From NCBI GenBank assembly GCA_965207345.1, contig OZ242280.1, positions 248,001-312,000 on the forward strand: DNA of 64,000 nt, written 5' to 3'. Shown piece by piece: positions 25,302 through 35,061 of the stretch (position 1 is its first letter; the number at the start of each line of letters is the position of its first letter). The position numbers and the translations under genes are program-made. Source of the DNA: G965207345 sp965207345. GTDB lineage: Bacteria; Pseudomonadota; Gammaproteobacteria; PS1; Pseudothioglobaceae. The notes under the pieces were generated by a model. That model had not been told where the DNA came from and searched no databases. It worked only from the letters and a program-made list of their open reading frames with translations.

Positions 25302-28300
25302 ATGTCATATCGGGAAATTCCTTATAACTATACCTCTTTCTCTGATAGAGAAATTGTCTATCGCCTCCTAGGGAAAAAGGCGTGGCATATCTTAGAGAGT
25401 TTACGCGCTGATAGAAAAACAGGACTTTCTGCAAAAATGCTCTTTGAAATTTTAGGTGATATTTGGATTGTTAGACGTAATCCATATTTACAAGAAGATT
25501 TACTCAATAATAAAAAGCGCCTAAAAGCACTTACTCTTGGACTTGCACACAGACTTAATCAAATTATTAAACGCGCTGGTGAACACGAAAAAGTTGTTAG
25601 CCTTATTAAGTACACAAAAATATCCATTACAGATTTTAATGATTTTTTAACTGAATTAGAAAAAAGTCAAACTATTATTTATCAAATGCTACGCAAAATT
25701 ACTTCTCATGATAATATTCGTTTTGATGCGCTTTCGCGTGCAGCCCACAGCACTGATGCGAGTGATTGGCGCGTAGAATACCCGATTGTTGTTATCACTC
25801 CAGATACTGAAAATGAGGTTGCATCCCTAGTAAAAGCGTGCATTAAACTTGGACTAAGTATTATTCCTAGAGGTGGTGGCACAGGTTATACAGGTAGCGG
25901 TGTGCCACTCACACATAAAACTGCAGTTATTAACACAGAAAAATTACTCACTATTGGCGCAGTAAAAAATAACCTACAAAACAAAAAAAATGAAAAAGAT
26001 AATCCGTGCTATGTGCGTGTTGGTGCAGGTGTAATCACGCGTAGAGTTTCAGAACTTGCCACAAAACATGGGCGCATTTTTGCCATTGACCCTACCTCAG
26101 AAGATGCATCAACAATCGGTGGTAATATTGCGATGAATGCTGGTGGTAAAAAAGCAGTGCGTTTTGGCACAACGCTGGATAATCTACGCGCATGGAAAAT
26201 GGTTCTGCCGACAGGAAATTGGCTTGAAATAAAGAGATTACATCATAATTTAGGAAAAATACATTTAGAAAAATTTATACATTTTGAGCTTAATTATTTA
26301 GCAGATGATGTAAAAACCATCATTAAGCAAAAACGTATTAGCATAGATACAAAAACTATACGCTATCACGCATTAGGTAAAGATGTTACCAATAAATTTT
26401 TAGGGGGGCTGCCAGGCGTGCAAAAAGAAGGTTGCGATGGTTTAATCACCTCCGCTGAATTTATTCTGCATCCAAAATTTGCATTGGTTGCGACTCTGTG
26501 TTTGGAATTTTTTGACGCAAAAATTCATCAAGCAGTATCAGCTATTGTTGATATTAAAAACCATATTGACAATAATCCAGAAACTGAGCTCATCGGCTTA
26601 GAACATTTGGATTTTCGTTACATCAAGGCCATTCATTACACTACCAAGGCACAGCGTACGCAACTGCCAAAAATGGTATTACTCATTGATTTTGAAGCAA
26701 AAAAATCTGCCAGTTTAAAAGTAGAAATTAAGCACATTAGGGATTTAGCGACGCATTATGATGGTGCATGTTTTGTGGCAAAAGATGAGCAGGAACGCAA
26801 AATATTTTGGCGCGATAGAGAAAATACTGCTGCTATCGCCGCACATACCAATGCTTTTAAAATTAACGAAGATGTTGTTATTCCACTTGATAGATTAGCA
26901 GAATATAATGATGAGATTGAGCGTATTAATCTTCGTCTATCTATTGAAAATAAATTAAAAACACTGATTGCAATAGAAACTTGTCTTAGCAATTTTAATA
27001 AACAGCAGCAAGTATGGCTAAAAGAAAAATATCAACTAGCTCAAAACTTGATAAATAAAGTAAAAAAAGGTTGGCAAAATATGCTAGACAATTTAAACAA
27101 TGCGCAAGTTTTTGCTAAACTACAATCAGGAGAGCATCACATCTCTCTCAATCTTTCAATTAAAAACCCACTATTTGATTTATATGTCGGTGAGTTATTT
27201 AATGATCTTAGAACAACCATTGAGAAAATACATAAAAAATATAAATTTTCACGTCTTTTTATCGCCACACACATGCACGCAGGAGATGGTAATGTGCATA
27301 CTAATATTCCTGTGCATTCGCACATTCCAGAGATGCTTGCACAAGCCAATAAAGTTGTTGATGAAATTATGGATTTAGCAAATAAATTAGGTGGTGTCAT
27401 CTCAGGAGAGCATGGCATTGGTCTGACTAAATTTCGTTATTTGTCAGACAAACACAAAAAAGATTTTGCACGTTATAAACAAAAAATTGATCCAAATGGT
27501 AATTTTAATAGAGGAAAATTACTTATAGGCAGTAATCTAGATAATGCTTATACGCCTTCGCTACGATTATTAGAAAAAGAGGCAATTATTTTAGAAAATA
27601 GTGAAATTGGTGAGATTAATAATATGACTAAAAGTTGTGTGCGCTGTGGCAAATGCAAGCCCGTGTGCACCACGCATGTGCCTGAGGCAAATTTACTCTA
27701 TTCACCACGTGATAAAATTATCGGTTCAAATTTAATCATTGAAGCTTTTTTATACGAAGAACAAACTAGACGCGGTGTATCGTTTGCACATTTTGATGAA
27801 TTAGATGATATTGCTGACCACTGTACTATTTGTCATCGTTGCTACACGCCTTGTCCTGTTGATATTGATTTTGGTGATGTCTCAATGAAAATGCGCCATA
27901 TTTTAAAAAAACACCATAAAAAACACGATAATATCCTCGCTAAAATGGCGATGGTATTTTTAAATAGCACTAAACCATTTACGATTAACGTGGCAAAAAA
28001 TTTGCTCAATATCGGCTATCGTAGCCAGCATATTCTCTCTAAACTAGCACAGCCATTTATTCCTAAAAAAATACCAAGTAAAACGATTGGCAGAGCAAAT
28101 TTTGCCACTGAAATTATTACTTTATTAGATAAACCACTACCAAAAGATACAAAACTAAAACCATTTAGAAAACTGCTAAATATTGAAGAAAGAGGAACCA
28201 TTCCTATTTTAGCAAACCCCAAGACATGCGACGATAATGCACCCAGCGTGCTATATTTTCCAGGCTGTGGCTCAGAGCGTTTATTTTCTCAAATTGGTTT

Positions 28301-29021
28301 AGCAACGCTTGCACTACTGTATCATGCGGGTGTTCGTATTGTGCTTCCACCTGGTTATTTATGCTGTGGCTACCCACAGCGTGCAAGCGGTGATCTTGAA
28401 GTTGCTACAAAAATTATAACTGATAATCGTGTGCTAATGTATCGTATGGCAAATACGCTTAATTATTTGGATATTCAAGATATTATTGTTTCATGTGGCA
28501 CTTGCATTGACCAATTATTTGATTATAAATTAGAGAGTATATTTGCTAAATCACGTCTACTTGATATTCATGAATATTTATTAGAAAAAGATATAACTTT
28601 AAAAAATAATAAGCAAAAATTTCTTTATCACGCCCCATGCCATGATCCCATTAAAAGCAAAAATTCAAAAGAAGTTATTGACGATCTGATAGGCACAAAA
28701 ACTTTAAATAATGACCGTTGCTGTGGCGAATCCGGCAGTTTTGCAATAGCAAGACCTGACATTGCTAAACAGGTGAAATTTAAAAAAGAAAATGAAATTA
28801 AAAAAGATTTAAACATTCTTATGGGGAAAACTAAAGTAGATAAAAATGAGGTACAAATTCTCACCACTTGTCCCTCGTGTCGTCAAGGTTTAGCGCGTTA
28901 TGAAAGTACTACAGGCATACGCGCTGTTTATCCTATTGAAATTTTAGCTAAAAATTTGCTTGGTAAAAATTGGCAGCAAGATTTTATTAAAAAGGTAAAT
29001 ATTGAAAAAGTTTTGCTATAA
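25302..29021 (+). CDS. Large FAD-linked oxidase / Fe-S / CCG-domain oxidoreductase
   Basis: A single 1239-residue protein. An N-terminal helical region (about 1-130) precedes an FAD-binding PCMH domain with IIPRGGGTGYTGSGVPL (187-203), DPTSEDASTIGGNIAMNAGG and an FAD-oxidase C domain ending HMHAGDGNVHTNIPVH and GEHGIG. Two 4Fe-4S motifs follow (CVRCGKCKPVC and CTICHRCYTPCPVD). The C-terminal half has two CCG domains (FPGCGSE with YLCCGYPQ; APCHDP with CCGESGSF), as in heterodisulfide reductase subunit B and glycolate oxidase GlpC/LutA types. It resembles the fused D-lactate/glycolate-type dehydrogenases with DUF3683 in beta- and gammaproteobacteria. It probably oxidises a 2-hydroxy acid and passes electrons to quinone; substrate unknown. 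It stands alone. Confidence 0.85.
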   Translation: MSYREIPYNYTSFSDREIVYRLLGKKAWHILESLRADRKTGLSAKMLFEILGDIWIVRRNPYLQEDLLNNKKRLKALTLGLAHRLNQIIKRAGEHEKVVSLIKYTKISITDFNDFLTELEKSQTIIYQMLRKITSHDNIRFDALSRAAHSTDASDWRVEYPIVVITPDTENEVASLVKACIKLGLSIIPRGGGTGYTGSGVPLTHKTAVINTEKLLTIGAVKNNLQNKKNEKDNPCYVRVGAGVITRRVSELATKHGRIFAIDPTSEDASTIGGNIAMNAGGKKAVRFGTTLDNLRAWKMVLPTGNWLEIKRLHHNLGKIHLEKFIHFELNYLADDVKTIIKQKRISIDTKTIRYHALGKDVTNKFLGGLPGVQKEGCDGLITSAEFILHPKFALVATLCLEFFDAKIHQAVSAIVDIKNHIDNNPETELIGLEHLDFRYIKAIHYTTKAQRTQLPKMVLLIDFEAKKSASLKVEIKHIRDLATHYDGACFVAKDEQERKIFWRDRENTAAIAAHTNAFKINEDVVIPLDRLAEYNDEIERINLRLSIENKLKTLIAIETCLSNFNKQQQVWLKEKYQLAQNLINKVKKGWQNMLDNLNNAQVFAKLQSGEHHISLNLSIKNPLFDLYVGELFNDLRTTIEKIHKKYKFSRLFIATHMHAGDGNVHTNIPVHSHIPEMLAQANKVVDEIMDLANKLGGVISGEHGIGLTKFRYLSDKHKKDFARYKQKIDPNGNFNRGKLLIGSNLDNAYTPSLRLLEKEAIILENSEIGEINNMTKSCVRCGKCKPVCTTHVPEANLLYSPRDKIIGSNLIIEAFLYEEQTRRGVSFAHFDELDDIADHCTICHRCYTPCPVDIDFGDVSMKMRHILKKHHKKHDNILAKMAMVFLNSTKPFTINVAKNLLNIGYRSQHILSKLAQPFIPKKIPSKTIGRANFATEIITLLDKPLPKDTKLKPFRKLLNIEERGTIPILANPKTCDDNAPSVLYFPGCGSERLFSQIGLATLALLYHAGVRIVLPPGYLCCGYPQRASGDLEVATKIITDNRVLMYRMANTLNYLDIQDIIVSCGTCIDQLFDYKLESIFAKSRLLDIHEYLLEKDITLKNNKQKFLYHAPCHDPIKSKNSKEVIDDLIGTKTLNNDRCCGESGSFAIARPDIAKQVKFKKENEIKKDLNILMGKTKVDKNEVQILTTCPSCRQGLARYESTTGIRAVYPIEILAKNLLGKNWQQDFIKKVNIEKVLL

Positions 29022-29236
29022 AAACAAACCAAAAATAGCTCAAGACTCTTTCTACTTTTAGAAACAAAAAAGTTGCTGTAGTCTTATTGATTTGTCAAAC
29101 CATAAAATAAAAATGTGTCAATGTAGAGAGTTTAGTTTGTCGGTTAAATTGAACTGTAATTATTATTTAATTTCTGGTACAGTGTCAGCTGTCAGCATAT
29201 ATTTCTGTTTTTTAATAATTTTAGTATGGGGATGTT

Positions 29237-29540
29237 ATGTCAAATGAAGTTGGAAAGAAAAAAATTTATGATAGAAAATAGCGCAATGAATTACGAAGTA
29301 ATGCAAGAGGGGCACTAGAAAAGGTGAATTATAAAATGCCTCCTGACGATGCTAAAATTGTTGTAATGACTAATACAAGAGATATAAAGTATGCAGTAAT
29401 GCCAGATAAAGGCGTTGATAATGATATGCTTAGTACCATGCGCAGGTAGAGGCCACAAAAACAGAGCACCACCATCATCACTTGCAACGGTTTGTGGCAC
29501 AGCAAGCACAGCTGATGTTGCGCGCGTTAAACATGGTTGA
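29237..29540 (+). pseudogene. Decayed NHLP-type RiPP precursor, outlying
   Basis: From ATG 29237 (MSNEVGKKKIYDRK) an in-frame TAG at 29279 is followed by RNELRSNARGALEKVNYKMP, then PDDAKIVVMTNTRDIKYAVM and PDKGVDNDMLSTM. This aligns with the NHLP leaders at 10-11.7 kb (FRKELRSNPKQVLF..., VVTNTKDTIYVVIP). A one-base shift at the next codons gives AGRGHKNRAPPSSLATVCGT, then ASTADVARVKHG and TGA at 29538. That is a Gly-ending leader followed by a Ser/Thr/Cys-containing core. The leader is divergent from the array copies, so it is an older family member, now dead from one stop and one frameshift. An unrelated minus-strand ORF overlaps it. Confidence 0.7.
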
Positions 29541-29601
29541 GAAAAACTAACAACTCCCTAGTATTTATTTTGGGAAATTATATACCTAAATCTGCAAACC
29601 A

Positions 29602-29739
29602 CTAATTATCCACGTTTAATTCGGTGTTCGTTGGTTTCTTGTTTTGATACTGTGCATTTTTCGATGTATGCCTAAAAATATCTTTTATAGCAATTTTAAA
29701 TTCACTTAGTGTAATTTTGTCTAATTCGGTCTTTTTCAT
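29602..29739 (-). CDS. Small ORF beside IS1595-like remnant
   Basis: A 45-residue ORF, MKKTELDKITLSEFKIAIKD then IFRHTSKNAQYQNKKP and a short tail. It lies just downstream of the transposase relic on the same strand. Short lysine-rich genes with an L-D-K-I-T-L-x-E-F-K motif are, as far as I recall, sometimes found after IS1595-family transposases. The bases just upstream also read NKILLGDAIELLKKLK without a start. Function unknown; it may be part of the dead element. Confidence 0.35.
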   Translation of the reverse strand: MKKTELDKITLSEFKIAIKDIFRHTSKNAQYQNKKPTNTELNVDN

Positions 29740-29810
29740 TTTAATTTCTTTAAGAGTTCTATTGCGTCACCTAATAAAATCTTATTTGCTATATTACCCA
29801 TTTTACTTAA

Positions 29811-30507
29811 TCAATGCCTTATAAGGCAGTCTCTTACCAGCAAACCTTTAACTAGCGATAACATTCTATCTTTGGTATTAATCTTGCAATTACCCTCATT
29901 TAATTTAAAAATAAGATCATTGATATACCGCTATAGATGTTTATGTGAGAAGGTTATATGATACACTCCCGTTATAACCTCTCTTTAAGACTGCCCATAC
30001 GCTCTCTATTCCATTTGTATGTGCCATACCATTGACATATCCTTTAGTAGAATGATTGACTTTTAATCTATCGTAGTTTACGCCTTTATTGCCTCTTAAT
30101 TCATCAATGCATAGTAAAGTATCTGGTGCTATATTATTTGATAAAACACCTTGTAAGGTTTTGCTCTTAGTGTCTCGTATAACCTGTGCCTTTACTCTAC
30201 CTTGTCTTTGTCTCATACTAAATACAATAGATTTATTTGCACCGCCCTGACTGCCTTCTAATCTTTTGTGTGCGTGTTTGTTAGCCTCTTTGCTACCGAT
30301 ATAAGTCTCGTCTACTTCTACCATCTTATAAAGTTTAAAAATACCCTGCGCACAAGCTTTTCTAATTCTCTGCAACATAAACCACGCACTCTTTTGTGTT
30401 ATACCAAGTTCTTTAGACAACTGCAGGCTTGATATACCTTTGCAAGCTGTTAATACATAATAAATAGCAACAACCCATTTTTGAGCGGGTATTTTTGTGC
30501 TTCGTTT
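29811..30507 (-). mobile_element. IS1595-family transposase remnant
   Basis: The frame opens at 30507 without a start and reads KIPAQKWVVAIYYVLTACKG, ISSLQLSKELGITQKSAWFM and LQRIRKA. It continues with VDETYIGSKEANKHAH (first catalytic Asp), CIDELRG (second Asp) and MAHTNGIESVWAVLKRGYNG (terminal Asn/Glu) of ISXO2-like DDE transposases. After GYNG a frameshift leads to VYHITFSHKHL, a stop, then RYINDLIFKL and LVKGLLVRDCLIRH ending at 29811. The N-terminal zinc ribbon is deleted. The longest intact piece (29941-30420) is only the central catalytic part. No inverted repeats identified. Confidence 0.75.
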
Positions 30508-30563
30508 TTAGTTTGTAGTAAGTCAGTCAAAGAAATTTAAAACATAACAAATAGAAAGTTTTG

Positions 30564-31217
30564 TTAATTCCAATTTTGTTGTTGCCAATTATTTTGGTGA
30601 GCGATGGCGCGTAATTTATCATCAGCATTAGTGGCAATAGGGTGCGTAACTAATTGGAATAATGGCAAGTCATTATGCGAATCCGAATAAAAATAACTGT
30701 CTCTTAGTGTTTTTCCTTGTGTACGTAACCACTTTTTAAGTTGCGTAACTTTACCTATTTGAAAGCATGGCACACCTGTAATGTTTCCTGTATAGCGTCC
30801 ATCTTTTATTTCCAACTCAGTTGCTAAAAGATAATCAATGTTATAATGTTTAACAATGGGCTCTGCGATAAAACGATTCGTTGCAGTAATGACTATTGTT
30901 ATATCACCCTTTTTTTTATGCTCGCTTACTTTTGCCCTAGCTTTGGAAAGCAAAATTGGTTTGATTTTGAGGCGCATAAATTCTGCATGCCAGATTCTAA
31001 GCTGTGCAGGTTCATAAATTGCAAATGGCGCTAAAGAAAAAGTAAGATATTCCTTAATGTCAAGGCACCCTAAACGATACTCTTCATAAAAATGTGTATT
31101 TTTTTCTTTATATAAATTTTGGTCAACCAATCCGCGTTCAGCTAAAAATTCTCCCCACAAAAAATCGCTATCACCAGCAATGAGTGTTTGATCTAAATCA
31201 AAAATAGCTAAAGACAT
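30564..31217 (-). CDS. HAD-superfamily IB phosphatase (SerB/CicA-like)
   Basis: A 217-residue HAD hydrolase. Motif I is FDLDQTLIAGDSD, motif II is VITATNR, and motif III/IV include K-V-x-Q-L-K with YSDSHNDLPLF. A helical cap lies between motifs I and II, as in subfamily IB enzymes annotated as phosphoserine phosphatase-like. It starts 43 bases after hemL in the same direction and may be cotranscribed. Whether it is the true phosphoserine phosphatase of this cell (partner of serC) cannot be settled from sequence. Confidence 0.85.
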   Translation of the reverse strand: MSLAIFDLDQTLIAGDSDFLWGEFLAERGLVDQNLYKEKNTHFYEEYRLGCLDIKEYLTFSLAPFAIYEPAQLRIWHAEFMRLKIKPILLSKARAKVSEHKKKGDITIVITATNRFIAEPIVKHYNIDYLLATELEIKDGRYTGNITGVPCFQIGKVTQLKKWLRTQGKTLRDSYFYSDSHNDLPLFQLVTHPIATNADDKLRAIAHQNNWQQQNWN

Positions 31218-31260
31218 GATTCAAATTAATATTAAACAAAATAGTCAAAAAAATATTCAC

Positions 31261-32544
31261 TTAAAGATGACTAAGCGCATAATCAGCAGCAGCAATGGTT
31301 TTATCAATGTCAGAATAACTGTGAGCACTAGAGATAAAACCTGCTTCATAAGGCGAAGGAGCAAAATAAATTCCTTGTGTTAACATCAAATGATAAAATT
31401 TCTTAAAACGCACTATATCACAACTCATCACTTCATCAAAACGCGTTACAGTCTTAACATTTGTAAAAAATAAACCAAACATTGCACCGATACTATTCGC
31501 ACTCATTTTAATATTGTATTTATGCGCACACTGTAAAATGCCACACACCAAATATCTAGTTTTTTGATGTAAATCTTCATAAAAATCAGATGTATCCGAA
31601 AGGATATTAAGTGTCGCCAAACCTGCTGCTATCGCCACTGGATTTCCTGAAAGAGTACCAGCTTGATAAACCCCGCCAAGTGGGGCGATATGACGCATAA
31701 TTTTAGTTTTACCGCCAAAAGCACCCACAGGAAAGCCAGCGCCAATGACTTTACCAAGTGTCACCAAATCAGGGGTAATATTATAATAACTGCTTGCACC
31801 GCCTAGGGCTACTCTAAAACCGCTCATTACCTCATCAAAAATAAGCACACTAGCGTATTCATCGCACAGGGTACGTAAAGTTTCTAAAAAACCATCTATC
31901 GGTAATACGCAATTCATATTGCCAGCAACAGGCTCAACAATAACACAAGCAATCTCACTGCCTATACTTTTAAAAATATCTTGCAATGCATCTACATCGT
32001 TATAAGCAAGTATGAGCGTATGTTTAGCTAAATCTTTGGGCACTCCTTTAGAGCTTGGCTCACCAAGCGTAAGCGCACCCGATCCTGCCTTAACAAGTAA
32101 TGCATCTGAATGTCCGTGATAACAACCTTCAAACTTAATAATCTTATCGCGTTGAGTATAACCGCGTGCTAAACGAACAGCGCTCATAACAGCTTCTGTG
32201 CCTGAATTTACCATGCGCACCAATTCTATAGCGGGGATAAGAGTACAAATTTTCTTTGCCATTTGCGTTTCAATTTTTGTTGGCGCACCAAAGCTTACAC
32301 CATAATCTAGCATATTTTTAACTGCTAGGATTACTTCAGGATGATTATGCCCTAAAATCATCGGACCCCAAGAACCCACAAAGTCAATATAAGAATTATT
32401 ATCTTCATCATAAAGATAAGCACCAAAAGCACGTTTAAAAAAAATAGGATGACCTCCCACGCCCATAAAAGCGCGCACGGGCGAATTTACACCGCCAGGA
32501 ATGTATTTTTGTGCTTCAAAAAATAATTGTTCCGATTTGGACAT
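31261..32544 (-). CDS. hemL: Glutamate-1-semialdehyde 2,1-aminomutase
   Basis: HemL isomerises glutamate-1-semialdehyde to 5-aminolevulinate in the C5 haem/sirohaem pathway. The 427 residues start SEQLFFEAQKYIPGGVNSPV and include GSWGPMILGHNHPEV and MVNSGTEAVMSAVRLARGYT. LLVKAGSGALTLGEPSSKGVP, LIFDEVMSGFR and VTLGKVIGAGFPVGAFGG (PLP lysine) follow, then YQAGTLSGNPVAIAAG. Length and motifs are standard. It is the first gene of a two-gene minus-strand unit, divergent from rsmG. Confidence 0.97.
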   Translation of the reverse strand: MSKSEQLFFEAQKYIPGGVNSPVRAFMGVGGHPIFFKRAFGAYLYDEDNNSYIDFVGSWGPMILGHNHPEVILAVKNMLDYGVSFGAPTKIETQMAKKICTLIPAIELVRMVNSGTEAVMSAVRLARGYTQRDKIIKFEGCYHGHSDALLVKAGSGALTLGEPSSKGVPKDLAKHTLILAYNDVDALQDIFKSIGSEIACVIVEPVAGNMNCVLPIDGFLETLRTLCDEYASVLIFDEVMSGFRVALGGASSYYNITPDLVTLGKVIGAGFPVGAFGGKTKIMRHIAPLGGVYQAGTLSGNPVAIAAGLATLNILSDTSDFYEDLHQKTRYLVCGILQCAHKYNIKMSANSIGAMFGLFFTNVKTVTRFDEVMSCDIVRFKKFYHLMLTQGIYFAPSPYEAGFISSAHSYSDIDKTIAAADYALSHL

Positions 32545-32691
32545 TAATTACAAATGGATAATTCTAAAAATAAATTTTTGGTATTATAACTAAAAAATTT
32601 ACAGACTAAAATCTTTCACAACTGAAAAATAGTGAAATATGATTGCATTATAATTTTACTTTATAAAAATGTCTATTGTTATAATAGCACT

Positions 32692-33330
32692 ATGATTGAC
32701 ACAAAATTAGAAATACTAAATTCTTTGCTTATAAATGGCATTAAACAACTAAACCTTGAACTAGATGCGTATCAATGTAAACAGTTATTAGCCTTCATTT
32801 ATTTACTTAATAAATGGAATAAAGTTTATAATCTCACTGCTATTTGTAATAGAAAAGAAATGATAATAAAACATTTATTTGACAGTTTAGCCATTCTGCC
32901 TTATGTGAACAATAACACATTACTTGATATTGGCACTGGTGCAGGTCTGCCTGGGATTGTACTTGGTATTGCTAAACCAAATTTATCTGTTACATTACTT
33001 GAAAGCGCACAAAAAAAATATAATTTTTTGTATTTTATCCTGGTGCAATTATCACTTAAAAATATAAAAATTATTCACAGTCGTGTTGAACACTATAAAC
33101 CTAACTCGTGCTTTGCACAAATTACCACCAGAGCATTTGCGAGTGTGGATAAAACGCTGAAATTTAGCAAACATTTACTATGTGCTGATGGTCAGTATTT
33201 ACTTATGAAATCAAAACAGGCATTTTTAGAAAATAATTTACCTGATAAAAATATGAGTATACAAACACTCAACGTGCCTTATATGAAAGATAATCGTTAT
33301 TTGCTCAATATTAAAATGCGTAGTGCTTAA
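32692..33330 (+). CDS. rsmG: 16S rRNA (guanine527-N7)-methyltransferase
   Basis: RsmG methylates G527 of 16S rRNA. The SAM-binding motif is TLLDIGTGAGLPGIVLGI, preceded by LLNKWNKVYNLTAI and followed by VTLLESAQKK and TTRAFAS. I choose ATG 32692 (212 residues), since the longer GTG frame from 32632 adds an unusual hydrophobic extension. No ribosome site is visible before 32692. A TATAAT at 32680-32685 ends only six bases upstream, which suggests a leaderless mRNA. The downstream tatD gene starts five bases after its stop. Confidence 0.93.
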   Translation: MIDTKLEILNSLLINGIKQLNLELDAYQCKQLLAFIYLLNKWNKVYNLTAICNRKEMIIKHLFDSLAILPYVNNNTLLDIGTGAGLPGIVLGIAKPNLSVTLLESAQKKYNFLYFILVQLSLKNIKIIHSRVEHYKPNSCFAQITTRAFASVDKTLKFSKHLLCADGQYLLMKSKQAFLENNLPDKNMSIQTLNVPYMKDNRYLLNIKMRSA

Positions 33331-33335
33331 TTGAT

Positions 33336-34112
33336 ATGGTTATTATTGATTCACATTGTCATATTGATAAATTGGACTTGAACGCTTTTGGTGGCAGTGT
33401 TGAAAGCATGCTTGCTCATGCAAAGGGTTTCTCGGTAGAAAAATTTTTATGCGTCTGCATTAATTTAGAAGATTTTGATAAAGTGCACTCTCTTGCCAAA
33501 AAATACACACAAATTTATGCCTCAGTGGGCGTACACCCTAACGAGGAAAATGTGCATGACCCAAGTGTTAATGAGTTATTAGCATTTGCTAGAGATGATA
33601 ATATAGTCGCTATTGGTGAAACAGGGTTAGATTATTTTCGCTTAGACAAAAATAATACACCTTGGCAAAGGGAGCGCTTTGCACGCCATATTGATGCGAG
33701 TAACATTTCAAATAAACCGCTTATTATTCATAGTAGAAATGCCAGAGATGATACGCTTGGTGTAATGAAAGAATCAGGTGCTAAACGCGGAGTAATGCAC
33801 TGTTTTACTGAAGACTATAAGATGGCAAAGGCTGCCATTGATTTAGGGTTTTATATTTCATTTTCAGGCATTGTTACTTTTAAAAATGCCCAAGAATTAC
33901 AGGCAGTTGCCAAAAAAATTCCACTGGATGCTATGCTTGTTGAAACCGATGCGCCTTATTTAACACCAACGCCTTATAGGGGAAAACCAAATTCACCTGC
34001 TTATACTTATTTTGTAGTCAAAGAAATTGCTCATCTACACAAAATTACACCTGAAAAAGTTGCAGAAATAACCACTAAAAACTTTAATACACTATTCTTA
34101 AATGTCAGTTAA
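33336..34112 (+). CDS. TatD-family metal-dependent DNase/hydrolase
   Basis: A TIM-barrel amidohydrolase-like hydrolase of 258 residues. The N-terminal IDSHCHIDKLD gives two metal His, VAIGETGLDYF the metal Glu, and PLIIHSRNA and MHCFTED further ligands. LVETDAPYLTPTPYRGKPN is the C-terminal family signature. TatD/YcfH proteins are 3' to 5' DNA exonucleases or D-aminoacyl-tRNA deacylase-like hydrolases. The stop overlaps the rluC start by eleven bases, so it belongs to an rsmG-tatD-rluC-ubiA-tadA string. Confidence 0.92.
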   Translation: MVIIDSHCHIDKLDLNAFGGSVESMLAHAKGFSVEKFLCVCINLEDFDKVHSLAKKYTQIYASVGVHPNEENVHDPSVNELLAFARDDNIVAIGETGLDYFRLDKNNTPWQRERFARHIDASNISNKPLIIHSRNARDDTLGVMKESGAKRGVMHCFTEDYKMAKAAIDLGFYISFSGIVTFKNAQELQAVAKKIPLDAMLVETDAPYLTPTPYRGKPNSPAYTYFVVKEIAHLHKITPEKVAEITTKNFNTLFLNVS

Positions 34113-35025
34113 ATATTATAAGATTGACGATAATGCACAAGGTCAACGTCTTGATAATTATCTTATTAAACATTTAAAAGGCGTACCAAAATCGCATATT
34201 TATCGCCTTATTAGAAAAGGTTCTGTGCGCATCAATAAAGGACGCCAGCGTGTGCATTATAAATTAAAATCGGGTGATACTTTGCGCGTGCCGCCCGTTT
34301 ATAATTCAACTTCTTCTACAATATCTATCTCTAAATCATTAACACAAATTTTAAAAGATAGTGTGTTATATGAAGACGATGGTTTAATTGCACTTAACAA
34401 ATTGCCGGGCTTAGCTTCACATGGCGGCAGTGGCATTAATCTTGGTGTAATAGAGGCAATGCGTCAAGTATATGGCAAAACACTAGAGTTGGTCCATCGA
34501 CTTGATAAAGATGCCTCAGGTTGCCTTCTTATCGCTAAAAAACGCTTAGTATTAAAATCTTTACAAGCACAGTTGCGTGCGCGAAAAGTAGAAAAATATT
34601 ATTTAGCTTTGCTCAAAAATGCCTGGCAGAAAAAAAAACACACTATTGATGCCCCTATATTAAAAAAAACTTCAAAACACGCTCATCACAGTAAAGTGAG
34701 TACACAAGGAAAGGTTGCCTTGAGCTACTTTCATCCAATTAAAAATATTCACCATAGCAACTGGAGTCTTAGTTTAGTGCGTATCCATATTAAAACTGGG
34801 CGCACGCATCAAATTCGCCTGCACGCTGCTTATGCAGGGCATCCTCTTGTCGGTGATGATAAATACGGCGATGATGACTTTAATCAAATAATGCATACAC
34901 ATCAAATAAAACATTTATGTTTACACGCCGAACAAATTAATTTTATTAATCCTAAAAATAATGCTTATCAAAAAATTTCAGCACCCCTTAGTGCTAACTT
35001 TAAAAGAGTGATTGATAGCCTATAG
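34102..35025 (+). CDS. rluC: 23S rRNA pseudouridine synthase (RluC/RluD type)
   Basis: An S4 RNA-binding domain lies at about residues 14-65 (QRLDNYLIKHLKGVPKSHIY). The RluA-family catalytic domain follows, with VHRLDKDASGCLLIAKKR at about 130-147 (catalytic Asp) and IKTGRTHQIRLHAAYAGHPL. RluC modifies U955, U2504 and U2580 of 23S rRNA. The HRLDKDASG form and absence of other extensions fit RluC best, but RluD cannot be wholly excluded. It overlaps the end of the TatD gene. Confidence 0.88.
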   Translation: MSVKYYKIDDNAQGQRLDNYLIKHLKGVPKSHIYRLIRKGSVRINKGRQRVHYKLKSGDTLRVPPVYNSTSSTISISKSLTQILKDSVLYEDDGLIALNKLPGLASHGGSGINLGVIEAMRQVYGKTLELVHRLDKDASGCLLIAKKRLVLKSLQAQLRARKVEKYYLALLKNAWQKKKHTIDAPILKKTSKHAHHSKVSTQGKVALSYFHPIKNIHHSNWSLSLVRIHIKTGRTHQIRLHAAYAGHPLVGDDKYGDDDFNQIMHTHQIKHLCLHAEQINFINPKNNAYQKISAPLSANFKRVIDSL

Positions 35026-35061
35026 ATTAATGATAACTCGTGTAATATTTGAGATATTTAT

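Noticed and set aside
29315..29509. 64-codon minus-strand ORF
   Set aside because: It overlaps the decayed NHLP precursor, whose leader similarity on the plus strand explains the sequence better.
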